Positions 7,306 to 15,760 of a stretch of DNA of 43,689 bases are shown here, one piece after another. The notes below the pieces were generated by a model that saw nothing but the letters and a program-made list of their open reading frames with translations, ran no database searches and was not told the DNA's origin. This DNA is from Peptacetobacter sp900539645 (lineage in GTDB: Bacteria; Bacillota; Clostridia; Peptostreptococcales; Peptostreptococcaceae). Within the stretch, counting starts at the first letter, position 1. Every line of letters begins with the position of its first letter. The stretch is from NCBI RefSeq assembly GCF_047807365.1, contig NZ_JBLOUI010000019.1:1-43689 (forward strand), given 5' to 3'. Position numbers and translations under genes: made by a program.

Positions 7306-10300
7306 TTAATAACTAAATGTAATTCTTCTCAATGTAGTTTCTAAATCTTCTTTACTATCAGATTGGTTAACAGTAACATTGTAGACCGCTCTTCTACTAT
7401 TATCTGTAGTATTTGTTATGCTCTTTGCATTTTTCTTTGGAACTTCAAGAGCTGATATCTGGTTCTTTGCGCTGTTTATATCAGCAAGAATACCATTAAT
7501 CATACTTTTCAGCTCATCAATATGTGGCTTGAATCCAAGTACAAGCTGCTGACCAAGATTGTCACCAGTCTTTTTATACTCTGGTGCATATGCTTTTAAT
7601 AACCTTATGATTTCTTTCTGAGTTTTGCTCGCTAGTAATTTCTGAGCCTCAGCTCTCAGATTATCTTCTTTCAGCTTGTTGTCATAGTATTCTTTTAACT
7701 TCAATAGCTTAGCCTCAAGCTCTTTCTTTTGTGCCTCGAATGACTCTGTAATACGTGCAATCTCAGCTTGTTTCTGAGCTTCTAGTGCTTCTTTCTGTCT
7801 CTGAAGAGCTTCTCTCTGTCTTTCATACCGTCTCTTCTCTTCAATTTTTTCTTTTTCTTTTAATAACCGATTAAGCTCTTTTTCCATCTGAGCTCTGTTG
7901 TTTTCATCGTGTTCATATTTAATAGCATCTTTAACAGTATTAATCTGCTTATCTATGTTCTCATCTTCCTCAAGCTCTTGTTTTCTTCTGTAAGCATCCT
8001 CCAATGCATCAAGCTCAGCATCAATTGAGTCTGCCATTGCCTCATAACGTGAATTAATAGCATTGATACTTGCTTCTTTCCAACTTTCAAGAGCACTCAA
8101 CTGATTGTCTAATGCTTCTTTTTGTTTATCATACATCTGCTGATACTTATTCTGTAGAGCTGATGCTACATGATCTATAACTGTATTAGTATCATTAACA
8201 AGCTGTTCATTCTGTTTCAAGAATTTCTCAGCCTCAGTTTTTAGCTTGCCAGTTAATTTTCTAATCTCATATACTGGCTCATTTGCCTTTCTTCTTATAC
8301 CTACAGTTAATCCTTCAGCTGTAGATTCTCCAAGCCGTATGAATTTTTTAGAAGGTGAGTTTATATCAAGGAAATCTTTTGCTGCATTGTATGCTTTTGT
8401 AACAACACTCTTTGCTGCATTAACTGCCCGTGAAACCTTACTCTTAATACCATTAATTAAACCTTCAATCATACTTCGACCAATACTCGCCCAACTGCTT
8501 ATTTTCGCTTTAGCTGAATTTATCATATTATTAACAGTATTAGTCACCGCTTGCTTTGCTGCGTTTGCCTTACTCTTAATACCATCAATCAAGCCTTGTC
8601 CCATCTTAACAGCCTCAGCTTTGAATTTCCGTGGCATCTCCTTAGCCTTATTGACCATCTCGTTGAACTTTTGCTGTGTAGCACTTACCATTTCAGACAA
8701 TTTGTTCTTAACAGCTTCTTTTGCACTATTCAATCCATTGCTTACATAGTCTTTGAGCCTAGACAATGCATCTTTTACTGGACTAAGAATACTACTAAAG
8801 GCATCACTTATCTTTGAAACTATGTTCAGACAGAATTCTTGAACATTATCACTAACTACCTTTAATCCTCCCTCAATATTTTGAGGTAAATTTTTAAAGA
8901 ATTCAGTTATATTTTTGCCCTGAGTTTGAATCCATTTCTGAAGTTTATCAGATGCTTTCTTTATGAAATCATCACAATTCTTTTCAAACTGAGCATAACT
9001 CTGAGATAACATCTGTTTCTGTTCCTCAAGCCAAGCTCTCATCTTTTCCTTTTGCTTTGCATAGTTGTCGTTGCTAGGGTCTTTGTCATATGAATTTGTA
9101 ACAGTATCTGTAAAACTTTCAACTTTGCCATAGTTCTTATCCAACAACCGCCCAGCTCCAAGACCAAGAGCTCCACCAGCAAGACCTGCACCTGCTAATG
9201 CTCCACCACTTAATCCTGTTAGAGTTGTTAACCCTGTTAAAAGAGAAGTATCAGCAAGCAATTTCTTCAACTCTTTTAAAGTTTTGACTGCACTCATTCC
9301 AGCTGAAATTGCCTTGAGCGCTGGTCCAATTGTTGCCAATGCACCACCAAATGCAACTAAATTATTAATAGTGCTCTCGTCAAGATCTTTAACTCTATCA
9401 ATTAAATTACCTATGACATCTATTGCTTTGTTGATTACTGGAGTCAATGCGTTCCCTATCTCAACCGCTAGTTCTGTGAATTTATTCTTTAATATCTTCA
9501 ACCTAGACTCAAGAGTCTGATATTTCTTGTCAGCCTCAGCACTCAAAGCTGTATTGTCTTCAAATGCTTTAGTTCCTGTTTGTAGAGCTTTAGTAAATAC
9601 ATCAGATGCACCTGCTGCTCTTAGCAATACATCTCTCAAAGAACTATCTTTAATTCCTAACTCTTCTATAATCTGAACTGCACTTTTACCTTGCTTTTCC
9701 GCATTTGCTAGTCCTTCGATAAACTTAGCAATAGCATTTGCTGCATCTTGTTCATAAGCTCTTTTGAATTCATCGGCACTCATTCCAGCTACTTGTGCAA
9801 ACTGACTCAATTTTCCTGATCCTGTCTGAACTGCAAGAGTCAAATCATTTGTGAATTTAGAGAATGCTGTACCACCAGCTTCAGCACTTACACCCACCGA
9901 ACTCAATGCCCCAGCGAATGACATTATCTGAGCCTCACTCATTCCAGCCTGAGAACCTGCTGATGCAATCCTTGTTCCCATTGCTACTATATCAGCCTCA
10001 GTTGTTGCAAAATTATTCCCCAGAGCAACTATAGTTGACCCTAAATTTTCAAACTGTTCTTGAGGCATCTGAGTTATGTTCGCAAATTTAGCAAGTGCAC
10101 TTGATGCTTCATCTGCTGTTAAGTTAGTAGTATCTCCAAGCTTAATCATTGTTTCTGTGAATTCTACAAGATTCTCTTTCTCTATGCCAAGCTGACCTGC
10201 TGCCTCTGCTACCCCAGCAATCTCAACTGCTGTTGCTGGCAATTCCCCTGATAATTCAAAAATCTTTTCTTTGAATTCTTCAAACTCATTTCCGACGAAA

Positions 10301-11028
10301 TCAGTTGTTTTCGCAACACCTGTGAATGCGGTTTCAGTATCCATTGCGGCTTTTACACTTGCTGCACCTATTCCAGCCAATGGCAATGTCAATCCTTTTG
10401 TAAGCGTGTCGCCTAAACTTGAAAACTTATCTTTCAATCCATCAAATCCACCGAGGTCTTTATAAAGTTTTTTCCATTTGTTTGACTGAACATCTAACTC
10501 TTTACTCGTCTCTTTCAGTTCAGCTTGCATCTCTTTCAAAGAAGCCTCAGCTCTATTCATATTAACTTCAGTATTACCAAGAGAGCTCACGTTTCTCTTC
10601 ATTGCTGAATCTAGCTGATTTAATTCCTTTTGAAGTTTTCCATATTCTTCATGTAGCTTTTTCGTTTCCTCAGCATTCTCTCCAATTGCTTGAACAGATT
10701 CTTCATAGGCACTTTTTGCTGCACTAACCTTTTGCTTTAATTCCTCATGTTTCTTTTTATTCTCTTCAAGTGTTTTACTACTAGACTCAAACTGTTTCTG
10801 ATACATCTCAACTTTCTGTTTCTGAACTTCTATGCTCTTACTTAACATCTCTTGCTTTGCTTTCAGTCCGTCAACACTACTACCAAAATCTTTTATACCA
10901 GCTCCAGCATTTTTAAACTGAGCTTGTAGTGTTCTTAACTCTCTATTTAAACCTTGAGCTCCTGAGTTAAACTTACTACTCTCTAGTCCAAGCTCTATAA
11001 TTAACTCTCCAAGTTTTGTACTCGCCAT
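7306..11028 (-). CDS. Tape measure protein (TP901 family)
   Basis: 1240 residues, by far the longest phage gene. It sets tail length and is ejected with the DNA. Coiled coil covers ~30-190; a TP901 tape-measure core (~230-560) includes GLTLPLAGIGAASVKAAMD, TNLTADEASSALAKFANIT and AGMSEAQIMSFAGALSSVG; a Gly/Ala hydrophobic stretch lies at ~640-680 (LTGLSGGALAGAGLAGG). Repeats of the type GLIDGIKSKANAAKQAV and GLINGIKSKVSRAVNAAK follow at ~810-880, then a long charged coiled coil (~960-1170). By the ~1.5 A per residue rule it implies a tail near 180-190 nm. No muralytic domain is evident. AGGAGG precedes ATG. Confidence 0.95.
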   Translation of the reverse strand: MASTKLGELIIELGLESSKFNSGAQGLNRELRTLQAQFKNAGAGIKDFGSSVDGLKAKQEMLSKSIEVQKQKVEMYQKQFESSSKTLEENKKKHEELKQKVSAAKSAYEESVQAIGENAEETKKLHEEYGKLQKELNQLDSAMKRNVSSLGNTEVNMNRAEASLKEMQAELKETSKELDVQSNKWKKLYKDLGGFDGLKDKFSSLGDTLTKGLTLPLAGIGAASVKAAMDTETAFTGVAKTTDFVGNEFEEFKEKIFELSGELPATAVEIAGVAEAAGQLGIEKENLVEFTETMIKLGDTTNLTADEASSALAKFANITQMPQEQFENLGSTIVALGNNFATTEADIVAMGTRIASAGSQAGMSEAQIMSFAGALSSVGVSAEAGGTAFSKFTNDLTLAVQTGSGKLSQFAQVAGMSADEFKRAYEQDAANAIAKFIEGLANAEKQGKSAVQIIEELGIKDSSLRDVLLRAAGASDVFTKALQTGTKAFEDNTALSAEADKKYQTLESRLKILKNKFTELAVEIGNALTPVINKAIDVIGNLIDRVKDLDESTINNLVAFGGALATIGPALKAISAGMSAVKTLKELKKLLADTSLLTGLTTLTGLSGGALAGAGLAGGALGLGAGRLLDKNYGKVESFTDTVTNSYDKDPSNDNYAKQKEKMRAWLEEQKQMLSQSYAQFEKNCDDFIKKASDKLQKWIQTQGKNITEFFKNLPQNIEGGLKVVSDNVQEFCLNIVSKISDAFSSILSPVKDALSRLKDYVSNGLNSAKEAVKNKLSEMVSATQQKFNEMVNKAKEMPRKFKAEAVKMGQGLIDGIKSKANAAKQAVTNTVNNMINSAKAKISSWASIGRSMIEGLINGIKSKVSRAVNAAKSVVTKAYNAAKDFLDINSPSKKFIRLGESTAEGLTVGIRRKANEPVYEIRKLTGKLKTEAEKFLKQNEQLVNDTNTVIDHVASALQNKYQQMYDKQKEALDNQLSALESWKEASINAINSRYEAMADSIDAELDALEDAYRRKQELEEDENIDKQINTVKDAIKYEHDENNRAQMEKELNRLLKEKEKIEEKRRYERQREALQRQKEALEAQKQAEIARITESFEAQKKELEAKLLKLKEYYDNKLKEDNLRAEAQKLLASKTQKEIIRLLKAYAPEYKKTGDNLGQQLVLGFKPHIDELKSMINGILADINSAKNQISALEVPKKNAKSITNTTDNSRRAVYNVTVNQSDSKEDLETTLRRITFSY

Positions 11029-11084
11029 AAGTTTCCTCCTTTCCTAAAAATTTCAAAAAAAGAGAGCATGAATAAAATGCTCTC

Positions 11085-11330
11085 TTATAGCCATGTTATC
11101 TGGTCTATGTATTCCTTTTTCTCACCAGATTCTTCTCTTAGTTTTTTCAATTTTATTGAAAGAAGTTCGATATACATCAATATATCAGTATTCATTGCCT
11201 CATTTACTGATTGCTTATTTTCAAAAACCATATCAGAGGCAATCTCTTTTAAAAAATCTGAAACTGATGTATATCCCTCATTTGTGTTGTTTTTAGGATC
11301 ATCTTCATCCGTCAACAATTTTACTTTTTT
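11085..11330 (-). CDS. Tail assembly chaperone gpT-like part, made by -1 frameshift
   Basis: This ~79-residue frame (KLLTDEDDPKNNTNEGY... to EKKEYIDQITWL) has no ATG or ribosome-binding site of its own; only TTG codons lie at its start. Its frame is open from a TGA directly upstream of the slippery heptamer A AAA AAG at 11330-11324 in the end of the preceding gene. A -1 slip there gives a 173-residue gpG-GT fusion, as in lambda and most long-tailed phages, in which two overlapping chaperone genes precede the tape measure. The C-terminal part would recruit the tape measure protein. Position, slip site and frame agree. Confidence 0.72.
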   Translation of the reverse strand, partial: KKVKLLTDEDDPKNNTNEGYTSVSDFLKEIASDMVFENKQSVNEAMNTDILMYIELLSIKLKKLREESGEKKEYIDQITWL

Positions 11331-11605
11331 TCAAAGTTATTCATAACTGCATCAACTAAGTCGTTAGCAACAGTCATGAATTCTCTGTAGTCTATTCCAT
11401 CATCAAGCTGCTGTTCTGTAAACTGCCCTTTAAATAAGCATAAAACAAACTGTTTTAGTCCGTTTATCATATCTAAAATATTATCTCCAGCCTTCATATT
11501 TTCAACTATATCCATTAACTCGTTTAATATCCCTAGTCTTAAAAAATCTAGCTTGAATGTTTTCTTTTCGCCATCTATAACTAATGTTATCTCTATATCT
11601 TTCAT
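11321..11605 (-). CDS. Tail assembly chaperone gpG-like
   Basis: 94 residues, acidic and helical (MKDIEITLVIDGEKKTFKLD, then FLRLGILNELMDIVENMK). The length, the position between major tail protein and tape measure, and the C-terminal slippery site (FEKK encoded by GAA AAA AAG) fit the gpG class. It would coat the tape measure during tail tube assembly and not remain in the virion. GGAGAGTAGGAT precedes ATG. Confidence 0.78.
   Translation of the reverse strand: MKDIEITLVIDGEKKTFKLDFLRLGILNELMDIVENMKAGDNILDMINGLKQFVLCLFKGQFTEQQLDDGIDYREFMTVANDLVDAVMNNFEKK
11324..11330 (-). promoter_or_regulatory. -1 ribosomal frameshift site A AAA AAG
   Basis: The heptamer is in the zero frame of the gpG-like gene as GAA AAA AAG, two codons before its TAA. 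It is the same slippery heptamer used by E. coli dnaX. Both tRNA-Lys can re-pair with AAA AAA after a one-base slip, and the new frame stays open for 79 codons. I did not establish a stimulatory stem-loop downstream. Confidence 0.75.
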
Positions 11606-11619
11606 ATCCTACTCTCCTA

Positions 11620-12192
11620 TTATGCTGCTACTTTACCTGTTTTTAAGAATTCCACTGTGAAGAACTTATCTGCTGTAACTGCTGTTGTTCCATCTGTATC
11701 AGCTTTATATTTAGATACCCCGTCATGTATTCTCGGCATAAATTTGAATTTAAGTTTTGCACTCTGGAATTCAACTTTATCCTCTTTAGTTTTTCCTTCA
11801 AATTCTGGTGGCTCACATTTACCTTTAACAAGCCATACGTTTCTACTAGCAACTCCATTGCTCTTAGAAGCTTCAAATCCAAATGCTATATAAGGCGGTT
11901 TGAATTCTTTAGTTTCTTTTACAACCCCATTTTCGAATGTGTAACCAGTAACAAGAGCATATTCTTCAAGAGTTAGGTCAGCAACCTCTATCTCAACCTC
12001 TATAGCACTCATTGCTGTTTCCGTTTCTAAAAGCTGGTCATCACCGTAATTTTCCGCCGTGTCTGACTTTGGTGATATTTTTATATTTTTCGCACCAGTT
12101 AATTTTTTTATAGTTTCGTCATAAGTTAAAGTTCCCTCTGAATCCTCAGTCAATTTAACTATTCTGAATCCTCTTAATCCTGTTAAACTCAT
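11620..12192 (-). CDS. Major tail (tube) protein
   Basis: 190 residues; starts MSLTGLRGFRIVKLTEDSEG and has the layout of siphophage tube proteins: KISPKSDTAENYGDDQLLETE, AIEVEIEVADLTLEEYALVTG and ASRNVWLVKGKCEPPEFEGK are typical of the Firmicutes phi13/TP901-1-type major tail family. Many copies would stack into hexameric rings around the tape measure. It lies between the tail terminator-like gene and the chaperone pair. GGAGAGGATAAT precedes ATG. Confidence 0.85.
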   Translation of the reverse strand: MSLTGLRGFRIVKLTEDSEGTLTYDETIKKLTGAKNIKISPKSDTAENYGDDQLLETETAMSAIEVEIEVADLTLEEYALVTGYTFENGVVKETKEFKPPYIAFGFEASKSNGVASRNVWLVKGKCEPPEFEGKTKEDKVEFQSAKLKFKFMPRIHDGVSKYKADTDGTTAVTADKFFTVEFLKTGKVAA

Positions 12193-12193
12193 A

Positions 12194-12535
12194 TTATCCT
12201 CTCCTTTTCACTTTAATTGAATATCTCAATGCTTTATGGTGAATATCAACATCTTCTTCATATAAATCTCGTGATTCAACTTCCTTTTTAAAGTACTTTC
12301 TCATTGTTGCGTCGACTTCATCATTAAGATTTTCATTCCATTCAGATGACCAAATATCAACCTGAACATATATTTTTTCAACCTGAGCCTCATCATCAGC
12401 GAACTCTTCCTCTTTTTCGTGATATGCGAAAAAGGTTATTGAGTTCCTCATATCTAGGCTCCTATCAATTATCCCTACTCTCTTGAATCCATACTTTTCC
12501 CGTATAGGTTCAAGTATTTCCTTTAAATTAAACAT
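12194..12535 (-). CDS. Head-tail connector / tail terminator-like protein
   Basis: 113 residues. The order (connector, joining protein, third protein, HK97 gp10-like, this protein, tube protein) places it where the tail terminator is expected. It has a FADDEAQVEKIYVQVDIWS motif similar to FADDRNLAVEYNVLVRYLY in the protein at 12889-13224, suggesting a shared fold of the gp17-like terminator type. It ends basic (YSIKVKRRG). The start overlaps the preceding gene by 8 bases, with AAGAGGTAG upstream. Confidence 0.6.
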   Translation of the reverse strand: MFNLKEILEPIREKYGFKRVGIIDRSLDMRNSITFFAYHEKEEEFADDEAQVEKIYVQVDIWSSEWNENLNDEVDATMRKYFKKEVESRDLYEEDVDIHHKALRYSIKVKRRG

Positions 12536-12905
12536 TTAAAACTACCTCTTTCAAGTAATTACCAACTACGACCTGTACCTCGTCGAATTTTTCAACTGAC
12601 TGCTGGATGAAAGGACGTGCTGGCAACCTAGTTGTACCGAACTCGTGAAAAGCTCCATAATATGCATCACCTAAATCAACGATACCTATTTTAGCTCTAC
12701 CTTTATTGACCTTTACTTTTATAGAATCTCTAAGAGCTCCAGAGTCAACTAGTCCTTTTTCGATAATATTTCCTTTTATATCTTTCTTTAAAACCTCTGC
12801 GCCCTTCTTTAGTGCATTAGTTTTCTCTTTTTCTGCCTTTGCTCCAAGCTCATTCACCTTTTGAATCAACTCTTCCATTCCATTAACTTTAAAGTCTGCT
12901 GTCAT
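12528..12905 (-). CDS. HK97 gp10-like head-tail protein
   Basis: 125 residues. The N-terminal helix NGMEELIQKVNELGAKAEKE, then KGAEVLKKDIKGN, the SGALRDSIKVK segment and the conserved FHEFGTTRLPARPFIQQS near the C-terminus define the HK97-gp10_like family, thought to act at the head-tail joint or in tail completion. It overlaps the genes on both sides, consistent with a tightly coupled morphogenesis operon. The ATG at 12905 lacks a classic ribosome-binding site at good spacing, so coupling to the upstream gene probably drives it. Confidence 0.85.
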   Translation of the reverse strand: MTADFKVNGMEELIQKVNELGAKAEKEKTNALKKGAEVLKKDIKGNIIEKGLVDSGALRDSIKVKVNKGRAKIGIVDLGDAYYGAFHEFGTTRLPARPFIQQSVEKFDEVQVVVGNYLKEVVLNV

Positions 12906-13224
12906 CCTTGTATATAAACTCCATCTCTTTTATTAAGTATGGATTCTCTTTGCCTGCGTCATAAGCACCGGCAAAACTGAATCCATTTTCTTTCATAGCT
13001 CTGATAATATCCTTGTATCTCATTATCTTATTAGGCTTTTTATATAAGTATCTAACCAATACATTATATTCAACTGCTAGATTCCTATCATCAGCGAACT
13101 CTGAATCTGACTCTGTGCTTACCTTGTAAATCACATAATCTTCAAGAGAGCTCTCTGATGTGGAATAATAGCACTCAATACCTAACCCTTTTATTATGCT
13201 TTTTACTTTCTTATAAATATCCAT
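12889..13224 (-). CDS. Phage head-tail / tail terminator-like protein
   Basis: 111 residues from the ATG at 13224 (MDIYKKVKSIIKGLG), which overlaps the upstream stop as TAATG; an in-frame ATG 18 bases earlier has no ribosome-binding site. Motifs SLEDYVIYKVSTESDSEFADD, YNVLVRYLYKKPNKI, YKDIIRAMKENGFSFAG and LIKEMEFIYK look like the small proteins next to HK97 gp10 in Firmicutes siphophages, some annotated as tail terminators. It resembles the protein at 12194-12535 in its middle. The exact role is uncertain. Confidence 0.6.
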   Translation of the reverse strand: MDIYKKVKSIIKGLGIECYYSTSESSLEDYVIYKVSTESDSEFADDRNLAVEYNVLVRYLYKKPNKIMRYKDIIRAMKENGFSFAGAYDAGKENPYLIKEMEFIYKDDSRL

Positions 13225-13556
13225 TACACTCTCAACTCGCATACTAAATCAACATATTTCTTCATTCCGTTGAAGTCAGAGATATTTTTAATATCGTATT
13301 CAGAGCCATTGAATATTACTGCATATTTTTTTGTTGCTAGAGGATCTAAGAGTAGCTCCTTTGTTTTGGGCGAATATCGAACTGTAAACAAGACTTTTTC
13401 TTGAGATACAACTGCATCTGATTTTAATATTTCACTTCCAGACTTTTTCATATATCTGCAGAAACAAGTTGCGAACTCTTGAGCTTCAAGTGGGAATCCA
13501 GCCTCATCTGTTTCCTGACTCATTGCTACAATTTTTATTCTGTCATTTAGATGCAT
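13224..13556 (-). CDS. Head-tail joining (head closure) protein
   Basis: 110 residues, starting at ATG 13556 within a TGATG overlap with the connector gene. MHLNDRIKIVAMSQETDEAG, FATCFCRYMKKSGSEI and VLFTVRYSPKTKELL match the pattern of the SPP1 gp16-like head-tail joining family (phage head-tail adaptor). It would sit under the connector ring and close the capsid after packaging. An in-frame TTG lies one codon earlier but the ATG is better placed. Confidence 0.78.
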   Translation of the reverse strand: MHLNDRIKIVAMSQETDEAGFPLEAQEFATCFCRYMKKSGSEILKSDAVVSQEKVLFTVRYSPKTKELLLDPLATKKYAVIFNGSEYDIKNISDFNGMKKYVDLVCELRV

Positions 13557-13855
13557 CAAACCACCGACTCTCTACTTAAAAATTGCAACTTATTCACTAA
13601 TGCATTAAATCCAAGAGGCATCTCTTTTTTATTCGTGCTCATACTCAAGTCACGATTATCATACCAATGTTTTGTCAGCATTTTTACAGAGAGAAGATAT
13701 AACTCCTCTCTGCCATCTTTAACAAGTTTAGCCTCATTAACTCCACAACTTGATATATATTCCTCTGCTGCATTGATATAGTCTTCTATATTTTCAAAAT
13801 CGTCGTCTATTCTAGCGTATAGCTTTACTTTCTCGACTTTCTGCTGTCTGTCCAT
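13556..13855 (-). CDS. Head-tail connector protein (gp6-like)
   Basis: 99 residues: MDRQQKVEKVKLYARID followed by FENIEDYINAAEEYISSCG and LYLLSVKMLTKHWYDNRDL. This helical pattern is that of HK97 gp6-like connector (DNA-packaging) proteins, which form the ring below the portal. The start at 13855 has GGAGG nine bases upstream; a TTG two codons earlier is too close to it. It directly follows the major capsid gene, as expected. Confidence 0.82.
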   Translation of the reverse strand: MDRQQKVEKVKLYARIDDDFENIEDYINAAEEYISSCGVNEAKLVKDGREELYLLSVKMLTKHWYDNRDLSMSTNKKEMPLGFNALVNKLQFLSRESVV

Positions 13856-13902
13856 TTTCAACTACCTCCTCAGCAGACATTGTTCCCTCATCAGAGGGTA
13901 TA

Positions 13903-15045
13903 TTAGGGTAAATCAGCAGATACAGTACATATTCTGAATGCTGATTTCATTTTTATCTTATGGTCTATCCAAGCTGTAAGGACGAACTGTTCCATACCTG
14001 TTTTAACATCTTTGTCTCTGTCATATAACATATCTAAGTCGTAGTTGAAGTGTGAATATCTAAAGTCACCAACTACAGGACTTTTAGCAAGTTCACAGAA
14101 CTCAACTGGTACACCTAATATTGCCTCTGGCTGTGCTAAGTAAAGAGACGCATTTCCATTTGCAAGTTCTTTTATCATGTTGTAGTAGTCAACTCTTCTC
14201 ATTACAACACTTGCATTTTCTGCGTAATCATCCTCTAAGTCAGCTACTGCAGATATTATTGTTTCATACATTGTTTTTCCTTTGACTTCTTTTATGTCAT
14301 AGCTTGAACCTGTCTTTTTATAGAATGATTTTGTATCTGTAGTAGTATCAGAAAATGCTACTGTTTTCTCTTTTTTAGCAAGACCAGATGCAAGTGCATT
14401 ATCTACAGTTGCAACTAAGTTTGTATCAGTTCCGTTTAATACTGTTTCAGATATTTCAACAAATACTTTGAATTTATTTCTTTCAAATACTATTGTTTCA
14501 GCTGATGCTGCTATTTCTTTCGCTGTTTCTCCATCTTTTATAAATGCATCATCTGAAAGAGTAAATGTTATTTTAGGAACTTCTAAATTAGTTATGTTTG
14601 TAAAAGTAGATAGGTTTCTTAATGGGTTTTTAGCAAATGGTTCATGTAATAACTCATTTGTCATAGTGCTTGGTAATAATTTTCCACCATTTCCAAGGCT
14701 TGAATCATCTCCAAGTTTCGCATTAACTCCTAATGTTGCAAGAGTTGATACTGATGGTTTTTCGTTTCTCATAACACATCTTATTAAATCAGCTTTTGCG
14801 TTTATTATTCTATCTTTTTCTGTTCCTGGAACATTTATTTTTTCTTTTGCCTCATCATCAAGTTTAGCAAGCTGAGCTTTCACTCCTTCAAATCTCTCTT
14901 CTAAGTCTTTAACTAGATTTTTCTGAGTCTCTCTTGTTTCCATATTAACTGAGAGATCTGAATACATTTCATTTAATTTATCCGTTTCTTTTTTAAGTTC
15001 GGCTCTTATTCCGTCGTACATCTGTTTCACTTTGAATCTATTCAT
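13903..15045 (-). CDS. Major capsid protein, HK97 family
   Basis: 380 residues from ATG 15045 (AGGAGG nine bases upstream; an earlier ATG at 15063 includes that ribosome-binding site in its codons). Residues ~1-95 are a charged coiled coil (delta/scaffold domain, cut off by the prohead protease). The mature shell begins near NAKLGDDSSLGNGGKLLPST; the HK97 fold shows in LRNLSTFTNITNLEVPKI, KFKVFVEISETVLNGTD and LFLAQPE-like LYLAQPEAILGVPVEF near the A-domain. It ends with MKSAFRICTVSADLP. A short CCCTC/GAGGG stem follows the stop. Confidence 0.93.
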   Translation of the reverse strand: MNRFKVKQMYDGIRAELKKETDKLNEMYSDLSVNMETRETQKNLVKDLEERFEGVKAQLAKLDDEAKEKINVPGTEKDRIINAKADLIRCVMRNEKPSVSTLATLGVNAKLGDDSSLGNGGKLLPSTMTNELLHEPFAKNPLRNLSTFTNITNLEVPKITFTLSDDAFIKDGETAKEIAASAETIVFERNKFKVFVEISETVLNGTDTNLVATVDNALASGLAKKEKTVAFSDTTTDTKSFYKKTGSSYDIKEVKGKTMYETIISAVADLEDDYAENASVVMRRVDYYNMIKELANGNASLYLAQPEAILGVPVEFCELAKSPVVGDFRYSHFNYDLDMLYDRDKDVKTGMEQFVLTAWIDHKIKMKSAFRICTVSADLP

Positions 15046-15760
15046 AGCTGAATACCTCCTCATATTTTAGTGTTTTATTAATTCTTTCAATCATAGCTTT
15101 TGTTTCGCTATCCATTTCGGGCAATTTTTCCTTATTTTTTGCATTTAAAAAAGCATCTGGAACATTCTTATAATTCCTAAATGCTTTATCATCAAATTTA
15201 GCTGCAATTTTTACCTCTTCTAAAACTTCATCACATAACCCATACGCAAGAGCCTCATCAGCTGTGAGCCATGTTTCTGAATCTAATAATTCAGTTAGCT
15301 TTTCATCAGTCTGATTGAATCTTTTTAGATATATTGTTTTCATGCTATCACAAATTTTGTCTAGCTCTTCAGCTGTTTTTCTTAACTCAATAGCATTGCC
15401 TGCTGCATAAGTCCATGGGTTATGAATCATCAACATTGAGTTTGCTGGCATATAAATATTATCACCTATCATAGCGATAATACTTGCTATACTTGCTGCC
15501 ATTCCGTCAACATGAACATCAATTTTTATATTTTTGTCAGATTTTACTCTCTGAAGTATGTTGTAAATAGCTACCCCATCAAATACATCTCCTCCAGGAC
15601 TATTGATATATAAATTTATCTTATTAAAAGATTCAGCTTTTATATCTTCTAGTAAATCCTTTGGAGAATAAGAGTCATACCAATAATCTCCTATCTGGTC
15701 ATAAATATAAATATCAAGTTCATCTTTATCATTCACTGACATCTTCCAATACTTCTCCAT
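15038..15760 (-). CDS. Prohead maturation protease, ClpP type
   Basis: 240 residues. It cleaves the capsid delta domain and itself during head maturation. The ClpP-like fold is clear: INLYINSPGGDVFDGVAIYN (about 48-67), nucleophile Ser90 in GMAASIASIIA, His113 in MLMIHNPW. Residues 200-240 are the C-terminal tail, probably removed by self-cleavage. The gene overlaps both the portal (upstream) and capsid (downstream) genes, and AGGTGAGCG lies before the ATG. Confidence 0.92.
   Translation of the reverse strand: MEKYWKMSVNDKDELDIYIYDQIGDYWYDSYSPKDLLEDIKAESFNKINLYINSPGGDVFDGVAIYNILQRVKSDKNIKIDVHVDGMAASIASIIAMIGDNIYMPANSMLMIHNPWTYAAGNAIELRKTAEELDKICDSMKTIYLKRFNQTDEKLTELLDSETWLTADEALAYGLCDEVLEEVKIAAKFDDKAFRNYKNVPDAFLNAKNKEKLPEMDSETKAMIERINKTLKYEEVFSYE

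Noticed and set aside
8246..8749. Long open frame on the plus strand
   Set aside because: It is antisense to the tape measure gene, has no ribosome-binding site, and its composition mirrors the coding frame opposite.
11085..11318. Independent gene with a TTG start
   Set aside because: No ribosome-binding site; the slippery heptamer upstream explains its expression better.
13812..13880. 22-codon frame with GAGGG upstream after the capsid gene
   Set aside because: It overlaps the connector gene's ribosome-binding site and start, and nothing in its sequence suggests a protein.
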